From NCBI RefSeq assembly GCF_009664975.1, contig NZ_WJXB01000010.1, positions 124,001-188,000 on the forward strand: a DNA stretch of 64,000 bases. The letters run 5' to 3'. Numbering within the stretch: the first letter of the stretch is position 1; the number at the start of each line of letters is the position of its first letter. Position numbers and translations under genes: made by a program. This DNA is from Paenibacillus monticola. GTDB taxonomy: Bacteria; Bacillota; Bacilli; Paenibacillales; Paenibacillaceae. The notes beneath the pieces were generated by a model. That model saw nothing but the letters and a program-made list of their open reading frames with translations, ran no database searches and had not been told where the DNA came from. Shown here one piece after another: positions 8,798 through 18,003 of this stretch.

Positions 8798-9015
8798 AAG
8801 TTTTATGAAGCTTAGCTACTTGAATTTTCTACGCAATAAAACTCGCTTCGTAAGCATACGCTTAAGTTTTATGAAGCTTAGCTACTTGAATTTTCTACGC
8901 AATAAAACTCGCTTCGTAAGCATACGCTTAAGTTTTATGAAGCTTAGCTACTAAGCTTCCCCATTAAAAGATGGCGGAGTCGCAAAACGCTCGTCCGCCT
9001 CTCCATACGCTTAAG
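8798..9015 (-). repeat. Tandem SD-abutting leader module (about 2.6 copies) before cdd
   Basis: Two identical 66-bp units (8798-8863 and 8864-8929) and a third, interrupted copy (8930-8952 and about 9004-9015). The unit nearest cdd runs straight into the cdd Shine-Dalgarno sequence (CCTCCT on the plus strand). Each unit has arms AGTTTTAT (8799-8806) and ATAAAACT (8836-8843), an inner AGCT-T-AGCT and a short GCTT-CGT-AAGC hairpin. The third copy carries a 9-bp perfect hairpin GAAGCTTAG/CTAAGCTTC on the minus strand. Related modules precede hit and prmA. Confidence 0.88.
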
Positions 9016-9026
9016 TTGTATATTGA

Positions 9027-9422
9027 TTATGACATAAGTCCGGTAATCCAGTCTATCACGGGACCGTAAAAAACATACAGCCCAGTTATAAGAGCAAACA
9101 CCGCCGATAGAAGCACGGCTCCTGCGGCGGTATCTTTGGCTTTCTTAGCCAAGGGATGTATGGCAGGCGATACTAGATCAATTGTCGCTTCAATGGCCGT
9201 ATTGAGCAGTTCGGCGGTCAGTACAAGTGTGATCGCGAGCAGCAACAGCATCCAACTGGCAGCTGGTAGTCTGAATACGGCGGCAGCAATAAGAACAACT
9301 ACAGCCAGGAAGCTGTGCACCTTCATGTTAAGCTCGGATTTAAATGCTGCGGCAATGCCATGTGCCGCAAAGCGGAAAGAGTGCCAGAACTTTTTGTGGC
9401 CTACCGCCGTGTTCTTGACCAT
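9027..9422 (-). CDS. dgkA: Diacylglycerol/undecaprenol kinase, DgkA family
   Basis: Small integral-membrane kinase; Gram-positive members mainly phosphorylate undecaprenol for cell-wall lipid recycling. 131 residues with three hydrophobic segments (about 38-53, 55-75, 100-120) and the catalytic motif ELLNTAIEATIDL. Its start overlaps the ybeY stop (TAATG), implying coupling. I call undecaprenol as substrate from family knowledge, not from this sequence. Confidence 0.93.
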   Translation of the reverse strand: MVKNTAVGHKKFWHSFRFAAHGIAAAFKSELNMKVHSFLAVVVLIAAAVFRLPAASWMLLLLAITLVLTAELLNTAIEATIDLVSPAIHPLAKKAKDTAAGAVLLSAVFALITGLYVFYGPVIDWITGLMS

Positions 9423-9919
9423 TAGCGGGTCAACCCAACCTGGATCAATACTTGTTCCTGTTTGGACATCATTTCGGCCTCTGAAGCGTCATCTTGGTGA
9501 TCGTAGCCAAGCAAATGCAGAAAACCATGCACGAACAGGAAGCCAAGTTCCCGTTCCAGAGAATGCCCGTACTCTAGAGCCTGCTCCTGTGCGCGGGTTA
9601 CTGAAATAATAATATCTCCAAGCATGTCTGGAAACTCCTCCAGCTCTTCGTCCTCTTCTACTTCATATATAATCTCCGGCTCATCTTCACCGGCTTCATT
9701 CATAGCAAAAGAAAGCACGTCTGTTGGACGGTCAATCCCCCGATACTCCCGATTCAATTCGTGGATACGCTCATTATCGACAAACGTAAGGTCAACCTCA
9801 CCTTTGATAATCCCTTCCGCTTCTGCCGCTTTTTGCAGAATGCTCTCCAGCAGCGTGATAAGACTGTCTTTAATCTCGTATTCAGCTTGCTCATTATTCC
9901 ATATAATTCCTAGGCTCAT
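9422..9919 (-). CDS. ybeY: Endoribonuclease YbeY (rRNA maturation factor)
   Basis: Zinc-dependent endoribonuclease in 16S rRNA 3'-end maturation and ribosome quality control. 165 residues; the metal motif is HGFLHLLGYDHQDD. An acidic stretch around residues 80-95 (EVEEDEELEEF) is longer than in many homologues. Overlaps pgpH by ATGA upstream and dgkA downstream. Confidence 0.95.
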   Translation of the reverse strand: MSLGIIWNNEQAEYEIKDSLITLLESILQKAAEAEGIIKGEVDLTFVDNERIHELNREYRGIDRPTDVLSFAMNEAGEDEPEIIYEVEEDEELEEFPDMLGDIIISVTRAQEQALEYGHSLERELGFLFVHGFLHLLGYDHQDDASEAEMMSKQEQVLIQVGLTR

Positions 9920-12171
9920 GTAGTAACAGCCCCTTCTTCTTTTTTCGGCTTGCGTATATCCTCTGGATATTCAATCCGGGAATGGAAAATGCCCATAACC
10001 GTCTCTTTCAGCGTTCGCGCAATGATATCCAGTTCCTTTATCGTTAGATCGCATTCGTCGAATTGATGGTCATCCAGCCGGCTCTTGATAATTTTCTCAA
10101 TCATCGTCTCCACCTGTACGACCGTCGGTTTGCGCAAGGAACGGACAGCCGCTTCTACACTGTCAGCAATCCCGATCACAGCTGATTCCTTTGATTGTGC
10201 CTTCGGTCCAGGATAACGGAAGTCATCTTCGGTAAAATCAGGTTCATTCCCTTTTTCTTCGGCTAGTTTCAGTGCTTTATGATAAAAATAATGCAGGAAT
10301 GTAGTCCCATGATGCTGCTCTGCAATGTCGCGGATAGGCTTGGGCAACTTATATTCCCTCAGCATTTCCACTCCGTCGCGGGCATGGGACACAATGATGG
10401 ATTTGCTGAGCATCGGTTCAATAGAGTCATGCGGGTTCTCCATATTATTCTGATTCTCAATAAAATAAAAGGGTCGCTTCGTTTTGCCGATATCGTGATA
10501 ATACGAGCCCACACGGCAGAGCAGCCCATCCGCGCCAATCGCTTCCGCCGCGGCTTCAGACAAATTGCCAACCATTACGCTGTGATGGTAGGTCCCCGGT
10601 GTTTCCATAAGCAGCTTGCGCAGCAGAGGATGGTTCGGGTTCGATAATTCTACCAGCTTCAGCGCTGATAGAATACCAAAGGTAGCCTCGAAGAATGGCA
10701 TCAGCCCGATGACCAGCACTGCGGTTAAGAGACCGCTAGCAAAGGCAAAACCGATAGCATATAGGGTATCCACCTGGTTCCATACGCCACCGCCCAGAAG
10801 CGTCAGCATAAAGACAGTTCCACAGCCGAAAAGAGAGACCATGATCCCACCTTTCAGCAGTGTCGAACGCTGACCGGCACGGTGCGTGGCAAAGATAGCC
10901 ACATAAGACACGATGAGCACAAAGAATCCAAAGTTAAAATCAAACACTGTATTCTGATGCACATTCAAAATAATACTGGAAAGAATACTGAACAAAATGG
11001 AACAAAAATACGCCAGTGTCATATCCAGCAACATGGCGATCAGCATCGCGCCAATGGCTACCGGAGCTAGAAATCCTATATAAGACCGGACATCCGTCTG
11101 CAAAAAAGCAGCCAGACGCATCGAGATAATGGTAATACCGAATACCAGCACCAGCATCAATAACTGGGAATTATTATACTTGAAAGTCGAGGTTCCTCCG
11201 GAATAGCGGATAAACATCAGCAGTCCTGCGGAGAGCAAAGCTGCCAGCATCAGCAGTCCAAGTTGCGGCCAATAATCGACCTCATTGTTCAACAAGCCGT
11301 TCTCATCCAGAAGCGTGTACAGGTCGGCAGTAATCAGCTGCCCTTTGGCAACAAGCACATCCCCTTGCTCTATGAACACATCAGGCGTGTCCTCACGGGC
11401 CTGAACCTTCGCTTCCTTTGTAGTTTCCTCATCGTAGAACTTATTACTCGTTAGAACAAGCCGCACCAGTTCCTGCACAACCTCACGGGCCGTACGCTGG
11501 GTCAGAGAGCTAATACTGACCTGCTCGGCTACCTTGGCGCGTGCAGTCTGAGCATCTTGTATCTGATCGTTCATCAGCTTGGTGACAATATCACGGGCAA
11601 CCGGCTTCATTTCGATGATATCCTGAGAGGTCAGACGCGGTATTTTGATAAACGTCTCCTCAGGAATAACATAAGCCTGCTCCTTAATAATGGACTGCAT
11701 TTCATCCAGAAGCGTATCCGAATAAGTGCCGTTGTTCCGGTTTGATGTTACAAAATTAAGAATAAAATCATTGGCCCGCTGCGGAATTTCCTCACGGTAA
11801 ATTGCCGTTTTGTCCGTCTCTGAAATCAGATCATCCTGATTAAGGCGGTCAATGCGATCCAACAGAGAGGTTACCAGGTTATCAGACCTCATCGGAATAA
11901 TTGCATACCGTTCTTTTACATTCTCAGCCGCTTTCTCCTGGGCTTTCAGCTTAGCCTTGCTGTCGAGGATCTGCTTGGGCGCTGTAATTTCCTTGGCGCT
12001 GTGGGTATCCTCTTTAATATCATACCGTTTAGGCAGCAGATCAGGCGCCAGACTGAAGTAGAAGACAAGCCCTAATAACAGGAAAAGAGCATAGCGCGTT
12101 AACGCGCTATACTTCCAGCCGTTGTTACTATATACTAATCCACTTAATTTGAATGGTTGCTTTGAAGCCAT
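9916..12171 (-). CDS. pgpH: Cyclic-di-AMP phosphodiesterase PgpH (7TM-HD)
   Basis: Membrane HD-domain enzyme that hydrolyses c-di-AMP. 751 residues: N-terminal membrane helix (about 22-42), a long extracellular 7TMR-HDED domain to about residue 300, seven membrane helices (about 305-500), then a cytosolic HD domain with HHSVMVGNLSEAAAEAIG and YYHDIGKTKRPFYF. It lies between phoH and ybeY, with a 14-nt gap and a 4-nt overlap, as in Bacillus yqfF. Confidence 0.95.
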   Translation of the reverse strand: MASKQPFKLSGLVYSNNGWKYSALTRYALFLLLGLVFYFSLAPDLLPKRYDIKEDTHSAKEITAPKQILDSKAKLKAQEKAAENVKERYAIIPMRSDNLVTSLLDRIDRLNQDDLISETDKTAIYREEIPQRANDFILNFVTSNRNNGTYSDTLLDEMQSIIKEQAYVIPEETFIKIPRLTSQDIIEMKPVARDIVTKLMNDQIQDAQTARAKVAEQVSISSLTQRTAREVVQELVRLVLTSNKFYDEETTKEAKVQAREDTPDVFIEQGDVLVAKGQLITADLYTLLDENGLLNNEVDYWPQLGLLMLAALLSAGLLMFIRYSGGTSTFKYNNSQLLMLVLVFGITIISMRLAAFLQTDVRSYIGFLAPVAIGAMLIAMLLDMTLAYFCSILFSILSSIILNVHQNTVFDFNFGFFVLIVSYVAIFATHRAGQRSTLLKGGIMVSLFGCGTVFMLTLLGGGVWNQVDTLYAIGFAFASGLLTAVLVIGLMPFFEATFGILSALKLVELSNPNHPLLRKLLMETPGTYHHSVMVGNLSEAAAEAIGADGLLCRVGSYYHDIGKTKRPFYFIENQNNMENPHDSIEPMLSKSIIVSHARDGVEMLREYKLPKPIRDIAEQHHGTTFLHYFYHKALKLAEEKGNEPDFTEDDFRYPGPKAQSKESAVIGIADSVEAAVRSLRKPTVVQVETMIEKIIKSRLDDHQFDECDLTIKELDIIARTLKETVMGIFHSRIEYPEDIRKPKKEEGAVTT

Positions 12172-12185
12172 GAAGACAATCCCCT

Positions 12186-13157
12186 TTATTCGAGGTTTTC
12201 GGCAGAGCGGTCATAGGCAACGATTATTTTCTGCACCAGGGAATGCCTTACTACATCCTGTTCGGTAAAATAGACAAAGCCAAGCTCTTCTATGCCGGAT
12301 AAAATCACTTGGGCTTCAATCAGACCGGATTTCTTGCCGCGGGGCAGATCGATCTGGGTAACATCCCCCGTAATGACCATCTTAGAGCCAAAGCCGAGCC
12401 GGGTTAGAAACATTTTCATTTGTGCAGGTGTCGTATTCTGGGCTTCATCCAGGATAATAAAAGAATCATCCAGTGTGCGCCCCCGCATATAAGCGAGCGG
12501 TGCAATCTCAATAAGTCCTCGTTCAAGCGCCTTGGCAACCTGATCTGGACCCATAACGTCATATAAGGCATCATAAAGCGGACGAAGATACGGATCTACC
12601 TTTTCCTGCAAATCTCCCGGAAGAAAGCCTAAGCTCTCACCTGCTTCTACTGCCGGACGGGTAAGCAAGATACGCTTGACGGAACCTTCCTTCAGCGCCT
12701 TAACCGCGAGCACAACCGCGAGATACGTCTTGCCGGTTCCCGCAGGACCAATTCCGAATACAATATCACGCTTATTAATCATTGTCACATAATGCTTCTG
12801 GCCAATGGTTTTGACGCGGATAGGCTTACCGCGAAAGGTTGTTGTAATTTCTCCTTTGAACAAATCGAGCAGTTGGTCGGCGCGAAAATCCTTCGCCAGC
12901 TCCACAGCATACTGCACGTCCCGCTCACTGAGTATATAACCGCCGCGAATCAGGGACAACAGCACATTGAACAATTGTGCCAGCATATCTACTTCCCGTT
13001 CGGCTCCGCGCAATGTGATCTCCGCTTCGCGCGAATCAATGATGGCGGGAATTTCACTCTCGATGATTTGTAAGAATACATCCTGCGGGCCGAACAGGGA
13101 TTGCGCTTCTCCCGCATTTTGCAAAGATATACGAATGCTTGCAGTCTGTTCTGACAA
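12186..13157 (-). CDS. phoH: PhoH-like ATPase
   Basis: Predicted cytosolic ATPase/RNA helicase-like protein, role in RNA metabolism inferred for the family. 323 residues with Walker A GPAGTGKTYLAV, Walker B FIILDEAQNTTP and sensor-type GSKMVITGDVTQIDLP; the N-terminal ~100 residues form the usual KH-like region. It starts with TTG (13157) behind GAGG, 6 nt after the yqfD stop. Confidence 0.96.
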   Translation of the reverse strand: MSEQTASIRISLQNAGEAQSLFGPQDVFLQIIESEIPAIIDSREAEITLRGAEREVDMLAQLFNVLLSLIRGGYILSERDVQYAVELAKDFRADQLLDLFKGEITTTFRGKPIRVKTIGQKHYVTMINKRDIVFGIGPAGTGKTYLAVVLAVKALKEGSVKRILLTRPAVEAGESLGFLPGDLQEKVDPYLRPLYDALYDVMGPDQVAKALERGLIEIAPLAYMRGRTLDDSFIILDEAQNTTPAQMKMFLTRLGFGSKMVITGDVTQIDLPRGKKSGLIEAQVILSGIEELGFVYFTEQDVVRHSLVQKIIVAYDRSAENLE

Positions 13158-13163
13158 GTAGCC

Positions 13164-14354
13164 TCATTCTCCTCGGTTGTTTACTATTGGAAGTTCTTCC
13201 GCGATTCTCTCTTCCACTTCAAAGAGTACTTTCATATAAACTTTACCATTCTCTTTCTTCTCATGCAAAATTTTTTGACTTTTGATTACGCTATCCATAC
13301 CATAACGTGCCAAAATATCTTTCTTAGCTTGCTCCATACCGGCCTGCTGCGCTGCTTCTGGAGTACGAGTATCCGTGGTTTCCTTGACCTCCAGCTCCTT
13401 CTCAGTCATCCAGCCCAGCGGCAGTTCCAGTGAGCGCCAGACAAGTGGATCATGTTCTGTGAGTGTCCGTGACTTCTCGAACGTCGATTTTCCATATCCC
13501 CACAGCTGAATGGCCCATTTGCCAAGCACTAAATATGTTCGGTCCTTACGCTCTCCTGTATAGGAACTGCCCGTTGTCTTCAACGGTACAGCTATATTGT
13601 ATTCATGCCACACTAGACCTTTGACGTCCCCTTTGGCAACTACATATTGTGCATTCTCTTCATCGCCCAGAATACCGGAAATCAGAATATCACCTTTCTT
13701 GACCCGCGAGTTGCGCGCTACAACCGGCCTGCCCTGCTCAGCATATATTTCGGTGACCACCGCATCAGTTCTGCTAATCAGATGACGCTTACTGAGCAGA
13801 GGCTTGGTCTCAGGCTGTTCAGCCTCCACTACCTGAATGGTAATGCTCGTCCCCGTACGTTCCAGGCCTATCCATGTAATGCCCGGCAGACGGGCTGTCA
13901 GCTCTCTTGCGAGCTTGTCCGGTTCGTCCAGACGCCAAATCCACTGGTAAGGGTATATCCCCTCCTGGTGAGCAGCAGCTAATATATCCTCTGAAGCAAT
14001 ATGTTCGTTCCCTTCGATTTTAATGCTCCATATCATAGATGACAGGAGCAGGAGAGAAACACCAAACAGAAATAACCCGATGGTAAAAAATTTACGCTTC
14101 CACATTCTTGCCGCCATAAAAGGCACTCCATGCCGACCAGAGACATGCATGCGGCAGCCTGTCTTTTTTAAAAGCGGCCGGAGAGTAAAGAAATCATCCA
14201 GCAGAAGCTTCAGAGAAACGCCGCTCCCAGCAGGCCTTACATCCCAAATAACAATGCCGGCTCCGGTTACAGCGTTTATGAATTTTTCCACCTGCGGTCC
14301 CGTCACATGCAGTGTAACGAACCCCCGCAGTGATGACATAGGCGGTTCCTTCAT
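13164..14354 (-). CDS. yqfD: Sporulation protein YqfD
   Basis: 396 residues, the YqfD family needed in the mother cell during sporulation in Bacillus. A membrane helix at about residues 92-110 (FTIGLFLFGVSLLLLSSMIW) follows a basic stretch, so the large C-terminal part (FtsQ/POTRA-like) probably faces the intermembrane space. ATG at 14354 has GAGGAG 5 nt upstream; ATG at 14339 is an alternative. The start overlaps the yqfC stop by 4 nt. Confidence 0.93.
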   Translation of the reverse strand: MKEPPMSSLRGFVTLHVTGPQVEKFINAVTGAGIVIWDVRPAGSGVSLKLLLDDFFTLRPLLKKTGCRMHVSGRHGVPFMAARMWKRKFFTIGLFLFGVSLLLLSSMIWSIKIEGNEHIASEDILAAAHQEGIYPYQWIWRLDEPDKLARELTARLPGITWIGLERTGTSITIQVVEAEQPETKPLLSKRHLISRTDAVVTEIYAEQGRPVVARNSRVKKGDILISGILGDEENAQYVVAKGDVKGLVWHEYNIAVPLKTTGSSYTGERKDRTYLVLGKWAIQLWGYGKSTFEKSRTLTEHDPLVWRSLELPLGWMTEKELEVKETTDTRTPEAAQQAGMEQAKKDILARYGMDSVIKSQKILHEKKENGKVYMKVLFEVEERIAEELPIVNNRGE

Positions 14355-14644
14355 GAGTGCTCCTCGCTTTCTATATACCTGATTTCCCCAATAATGCCCT
14401 CGACGGCCAGCTCCTGGCCCAAAATATTGCGGATTACAAGCTCTTTACCTGTTATGACAAGCGAGCCTTTGACTAATGCAAGCGTAAGCTGCTCGGAGGA
14501 AAAATGCAGCACGCCGCGATGGTTCTCAATATATAACTCCTTATTGCCGATCAGGGTGATTCGGGGCATATTCTGCAGCAAATCCTGCGGAAGATCCATT
14601 ACCCCGTTTGTCCATCCCCGCAGCCTGCGGCCGATACGGGTCAT
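14351..14644 (-). CDS. yqfC: Sporulation protein YqfC
   Basis: 97 residues from the ATG at 14644, chosen because GGGGGAG lies 9 nt upstream and the length fits the ~93-residue family. A reading from 14716 would add a Cys/Lys-rich extension with no homology I recognise. The product has the YqfC/YabP fold pattern (LTLIGNKELYIENHRGVLHF-like strands). Paired with yqfD, which it overlaps, as in B. subtilis. Confidence 0.9.
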   Translation of the reverse strand: MTRIGRRLRGWTNGVMDLPQDLLQNMPRITLIGNKELYIENHRGVLHFSSEQLTLALVKGSLVITGKELVIRNILGQELAVEGIIGEIRYIESEEHS

Positions 14645-14740
14645 AAGTAGACGCTCCCCCTTCCTGCCTTCTGTACACCTTATGCAGCAACACTTTTTTT
14701 TATGAGTTGAAGTCATGGATGCATCATTTAGAAAAGAAAA

Positions 14741-14777
14741 AAAGCCCTCGATTCCCCTTAAGGAATACGAAGGCTTT
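14741..14777 (-). terminator. Intrinsic terminator upstream of yqfC
   Basis: Hairpin on the minus strand with AAAGCC/GGGCTTT arms and inner TTCC/GGAA pairing, followed by seven T. It ends the floA-to-14818 transcription unit, so yqfC-yqfD-phoH likely have their own promoter. Confidence 0.85.
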
Positions 14778-14817
14778 AGTCTTAATGAATCAAAAAAGAA
14801 TGATAAAAAATTTCTAT

Positions 14818-15420
14818 TTATCTGCGGACGTAGTGAGGCTGTTTGGAACGTGGAGCCCCCAAAACCTCAGCCCAGATCAGACCTTGGCGTAGTTCTTCAC
14901 GATTCCCCTTAAAATAGGGCTGATCGGTTGATCCGACAACGTAATTCTTCGGTTCATAAGCACCCTTTTCTGAGCCTGCACCAGCCATTCCGTCAAAAGT
15001 AGCTTGAATACGCTCCAGCTCACGTTGCATTCTTTCCGTACGTTCCTTCACTCCATCCCTAACCTCTGGCTGTTCCAAAGACATACCTTCCCCTGTCACA
15101 TAATCTGGAGTGGGTATTCGCGCGGATTCCGGGAAGGCTGGGGAAGCGTCATACTGACGTTCCTCGCTTGGCATGGTCTGCCGGTTGCGCTGCGGCAAAT
15201 CATTGCCAGGAACAGGAAAGCCGCTGCCTTTCGTTGCTTGCCTTTCTCTGTCCAGAGTATCGCTAGGACGATTAGCCCCGCGTAGCGGATTGCCATTCCC
15301 CCCGCCAAAGGTCGGCATCCCGCCCCTAGAAGGTCCCTTAGACTTGTTTTTCCCTGCTTTATTCAGTCTGGATATAACTGCGAATAGAACTACCGCAATG
15401 ATATAGATCCAACTGCTCAT
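14818..15420 (-). CDS. Membrane-anchored hypothetical protein downstream of floA
   Basis: 200 residues, family not recognised. An N-terminal membrane helix (about 4-18, WIYIIAVVLFAVISRL) is followed by a basic, glycine- and proline-rich low-complexity stretch to about residue 95, a short predicted coiled region (about 120-140, ERTERMQRELERIQATF) and a C-terminal motif LRQGLIWAEVLGAPRSK. It is 16 nt after the floA stop and before a terminator, so it is probably made with the FloA/NfeD pair and may act at the same membrane domains; that role is inference. Confidence 0.8.
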   Translation of the reverse strand: MSSWIYIIAVVLFAVISRLNKAGKNKSKGPSRGGMPTFGGGNGNPLRGANRPSDTLDRERQATKGSGFPVPGNDLPQRNRQTMPSEERQYDASPAFPESARIPTPDYVTGEGMSLEQPEVRDGVKERTERMQRELERIQATFDGMAGAGSEKGAYEPKNYVVGSTDQPYFKGNREELRQGLIWAEVLGAPRSKQPHYVRR

Positions 15421-15436
15421 GGGAACTCACATCCCC

Positions 15437-16441
15437 TTATTTATTATTATTTGGATGGTTGCTGTCGTCCTGATCATTCATCTTGCTAAGAGAGCCTCGC
15501 ATTTGGGTATCAGCCTCAATGTTTTTAAGATTCATATAATCCATCACACCAAGTTTGCCTGCCCGCAATGCTTCAGCCATAGCCAGTGGTACCTGTGATT
15601 CAGCTTCCACGACAAGCGCCTTCATCTCCACGACACGAGCCTTCATCTCTTGCTCATGGGCCACAGCCATGGCTCTGCGTTCCTCCGCCTTCGCCTGTGC
15701 GATGCGTTTGTCCGCCTCGGCCTGTTCTGTTTGCAGATAGGCTCCGATATTCTTGCCTACATCGATGTCGGCAATATCAATGGATAGAATCTCAAAGGCT
15801 GTACCGGAATCCAGACCTTTAGACAGCACAGTACGCGAGATCGAATCCGGATTCTCCAGAACGTCCTTGTGCGAATTACTCGAGCCAACCGTAGTAACAA
15901 TCCCCTCACCAACACGTGCGATGATCGTTTCTTCACCCGCACCACCAACGAGACGATCAATATTAGCGCGGACAGTAACCCGTGCTTTAACTTTAACCTC
16001 AATCCCGTTTTTAGCGACAGCAGCGACTATTGGTGTCTCGATAACCCGTGGGTTAACGCTCATCTGTACAGCCAGCAGCACATCGCGACCTGCAAGGTCG
16101 ATAGCCGCTGCACGTGTGAATTCAAGTGGAATATCCGCCCGTTGAGCAGCAATCAGCGCATTGACGACCCGGTCCACGTTCCCTCCGGCCAGATAATGGC
16201 TCTCCAGCTCATTGATGTTAATCCCAAGTCCTGCTTTCGTAGCTTTAATCAGCGGATTAACGATCCGGCTTGGCGTCACCCGCCGTAATCTCATCGCTAC
16301 CAAAGTAATAATACTAATTCTTACGCCAGAAGCCCACGCGGACACCCACAGCATGACTGGAAAGAAGCTGAAAAAGACGCTAAGCACAATGATCACGGCA
16401 ACCGCGATCAACAAAAATGTTATTAAAGAAGCTTCACCCAT
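15437..16441 (-). CDS. floA: Flotillin-like protein FloA
   Basis: SPFH/flotillin-like scaffold of functional membrane microdomains. 334 residues with an N-terminal membrane segment (about 5-48), SPFH-type core (AQMSVNPRVIETPIVAAVAKN-like region near residue 125-150) and an alanine/glutamate-rich coiled coil (about 235-290, EQAEADKRIAQAKAEERRA). It follows nfeD by 61 nt, the normal partner arrangement. Confidence 0.96.
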   Translation of the reverse strand: MGEASLITFLLIAVAVIIVLSVFFSFFPVMLWVSAWASGVRISIITLVAMRLRRVTPSRIVNPLIKATKAGLGININELESHYLAGGNVDRVVNALIAAQRADIPLEFTRAAAIDLAGRDVLLAVQMSVNPRVIETPIVAAVAKNGIEVKVKARVTVRANIDRLVGGAGEETIIARVGEGIVTTVGSSNSHKDVLENPDSISRTVLSKGLDSGTAFEILSIDIADIDVGKNIGAYLQTEQAEADKRIAQAKAEERRAMAVAHEQEMKARVVEMKALVVEAESQVPLAMAEALRAGKLGVMDYMNLKNIEADTQMRGSLSKMNDQDDSNHPNNNK

Positions 16442-16502
16442 ACTCTAACTCAACCTCCATTTTAATATTTCAGGAATTCACAGTGCCAATTCTTAATTTA
16501 CC

Positions 16503-17888
16503 TTAGGCTTTAATTTCCTTCACCACAATCCGTCCACCCTCAACCTTGATCACTGAGATGGCAGAATTCATGTCAATGAAGCCACCCTCTGTAACTACAT
16601 CTATTCGCTCTCCGCCAACTATTGCCGTTCCGGAGGGACGAAGCGGTGTGATACTGATCCCAGTACCGCCGATCAGGTTCCGTTTCTCTTCCACAGGCAC
16701 AAAACCCTGTTTCTTAGTCAGACTATCTTTCAAAATAAATCGATTCCAGATCCCGCGTTCTTTGAATACAACTGCAACAATAATGATCACCACAGCTGCA
16801 GCGGCAAAGGCGATTCCCAGACTGAACAAGGCATGTGTATAGCTAAAGGCGGCTCTTACAACACCTGCAACAAGACAGACTGAGCCTAACAGCCCCAAGA
16901 TACCGAAGCTTGGTACGAACAACTCCAGCACTAGCATGACGAGACCCACAATGAAGAGCAGCAGGGTTTCGGCACCGGCAAAGCCAGCCACATAGTTTCC
17001 GAAGAAGTATAGGGCAAAGGCTAGCGTCCCAATAATTCCAGGTGCGCCAAAACCCGGCACAAGCATTTCAATCACAACTCCGGCTATGCCGATGAACAGC
17101 AAAATCGTCATAATAATCGGATTGGTCAGAAATTGCGACATTTTCTCGGCACCGGTATGCTCCACGCGAAAAATGTCGTCTGTTGAGTAGCCCAGCCAAG
17201 TGATGGCGGCTTCCGGTGTAGCTGTAATTTGGTCAGCATAACCAGCCTTTAGCGCTTCATCACTGGTCAGGGCGATAATTTCACCTTTACTCTTACTTAT
17301 ACCAAGTTCAGGTTTATCTACAACAGCATTAATATCCATCATCCCTGCGGCGATATCTGGGTCGCGTCCGTTCAGCGCAGCCGCGCCAACCATCTTTGCT
17401 TTCCAATAGGAGATCATCTTAGCATCATCCACGCTTTGGCCGTTCATGTCCACCAGTGATGCAGAACCGATCATACTGCCGGGCTTCATAATAATCTTGC
17501 CTGCGTTCAAGGCTATGTAACTACCTGCAGAAGCTGCGTCGCCCTTAATATAGGCAGCTGTTGGAATTCCGCTATCTCTTACCATCGTGCCAATCTGCTC
17601 TGCTGAATCTACAAGTCCGCCCGGTGTATCTATTTCCAGCACAATCAAAACTGCTCCATAATTGGTTGCTTCCTGAAAGCCCCGTTCCAAGAATCTCTGT
17701 AGTCCTCTTTCGATTTCCTGATCGACCGGAATAATAAACACTGGGCCTTTCTTAAGTTCCCCAACTGACACATCAGGTGACTTGGGTGGAGCGATGTCAG
17801 CGTTAACATCAGCTGTTAGCGGAATCATAAGCAGTAACAACAGGACAGCAGCAAAGCTAGCCAAGGCTATTTTGCGAAATCGTTTCAA
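16503..17888 (-). CDS. NfeD1b family membrane-bound ClpP-class protease
   Basis: 461 residues from a TTG at 17888, preceded by AGGGAGGG at 6 nt; starting there gives a normal signal peptide (KRFRKIALASFAAVLLLLL). Domain order: signal peptide, ClpP/SppA-like serine protease (GDAASAGSYIALNAG carries the expected nucleophile Ser), four to five membrane helices (about 270-400), then a C-terminal NfeD OB-fold (about 410-461). The family is usually paired with flotillins, as here. Equivalent to B. subtilis yqeZ. Confidence 0.92.
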   Translation of the reverse strand: MKRFRKIALASFAAVLLLLLMIPLTADVNADIAPPKSPDVSVGELKKGPVFIIPVDQEIERGLQRFLERGFQEATNYGAVLIVLEIDTPGGLVDSAEQIGTMVRDSGIPTAAYIKGDAASAGSYIALNAGKIIMKPGSMIGSASLVDMNGQSVDDAKMISYWKAKMVGAAALNGRDPDIAAGMMDINAVVDKPELGISKSKGEIIALTSDEALKAGYADQITATPEAAITWLGYSTDDIFRVEHTGAEKMSQFLTNPIIMTILLFIGIAGVVIEMLVPGFGAPGIIGTLAFALYFFGNYVAGFAGAETLLLFIVGLVMLVLELFVPSFGILGLLGSVCLVAGVVRAAFSYTHALFSLGIAFAAAAVVIIIVAVVFKERGIWNRFILKDSLTKKQGFVPVEEKRNLIGGTGISITPLRPSGTAIVGGERIDVVTEGGFIDMNSAISVIKVEGGRIVVKEIKA

Positions 17889-17972
17889 ACTATTCCCTCC
17901 CTTCTTCAATAGGACCCCTAACTTTATCTGTAGTACGCCGAAGATGGCGATACGTTTCAAAACAAAGAAAAA

Positions 17973-17992
17973 CACCCCTTAAAAAAGGGGTG
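17973..17992 (-). terminator. Intrinsic terminator after yqeY
   Basis: CACCCCTT (17973-17980) pairs with AAGGGGTG (17985-17992), followed by TTTTTC on the minus strand. Ends the rpsU-yqeY operon. Confidence 0.9.
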
Positions 17993-18003
17993 CTAGCGTT
18001 TTA

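Noticed and set aside
8798..8952. CRISPR-like tandem repeat before cdd
   Set aside because: The units are contiguous with no spacers and no cas genes nearby; they abut a ribosome site and fit a leader module.
14645..14716. Cys/Lys-rich N-terminal extension of YqfC
   Set aside because: The ATG at 14644 has a good ribosome site and gives the normal family length; the extension is probably leader.
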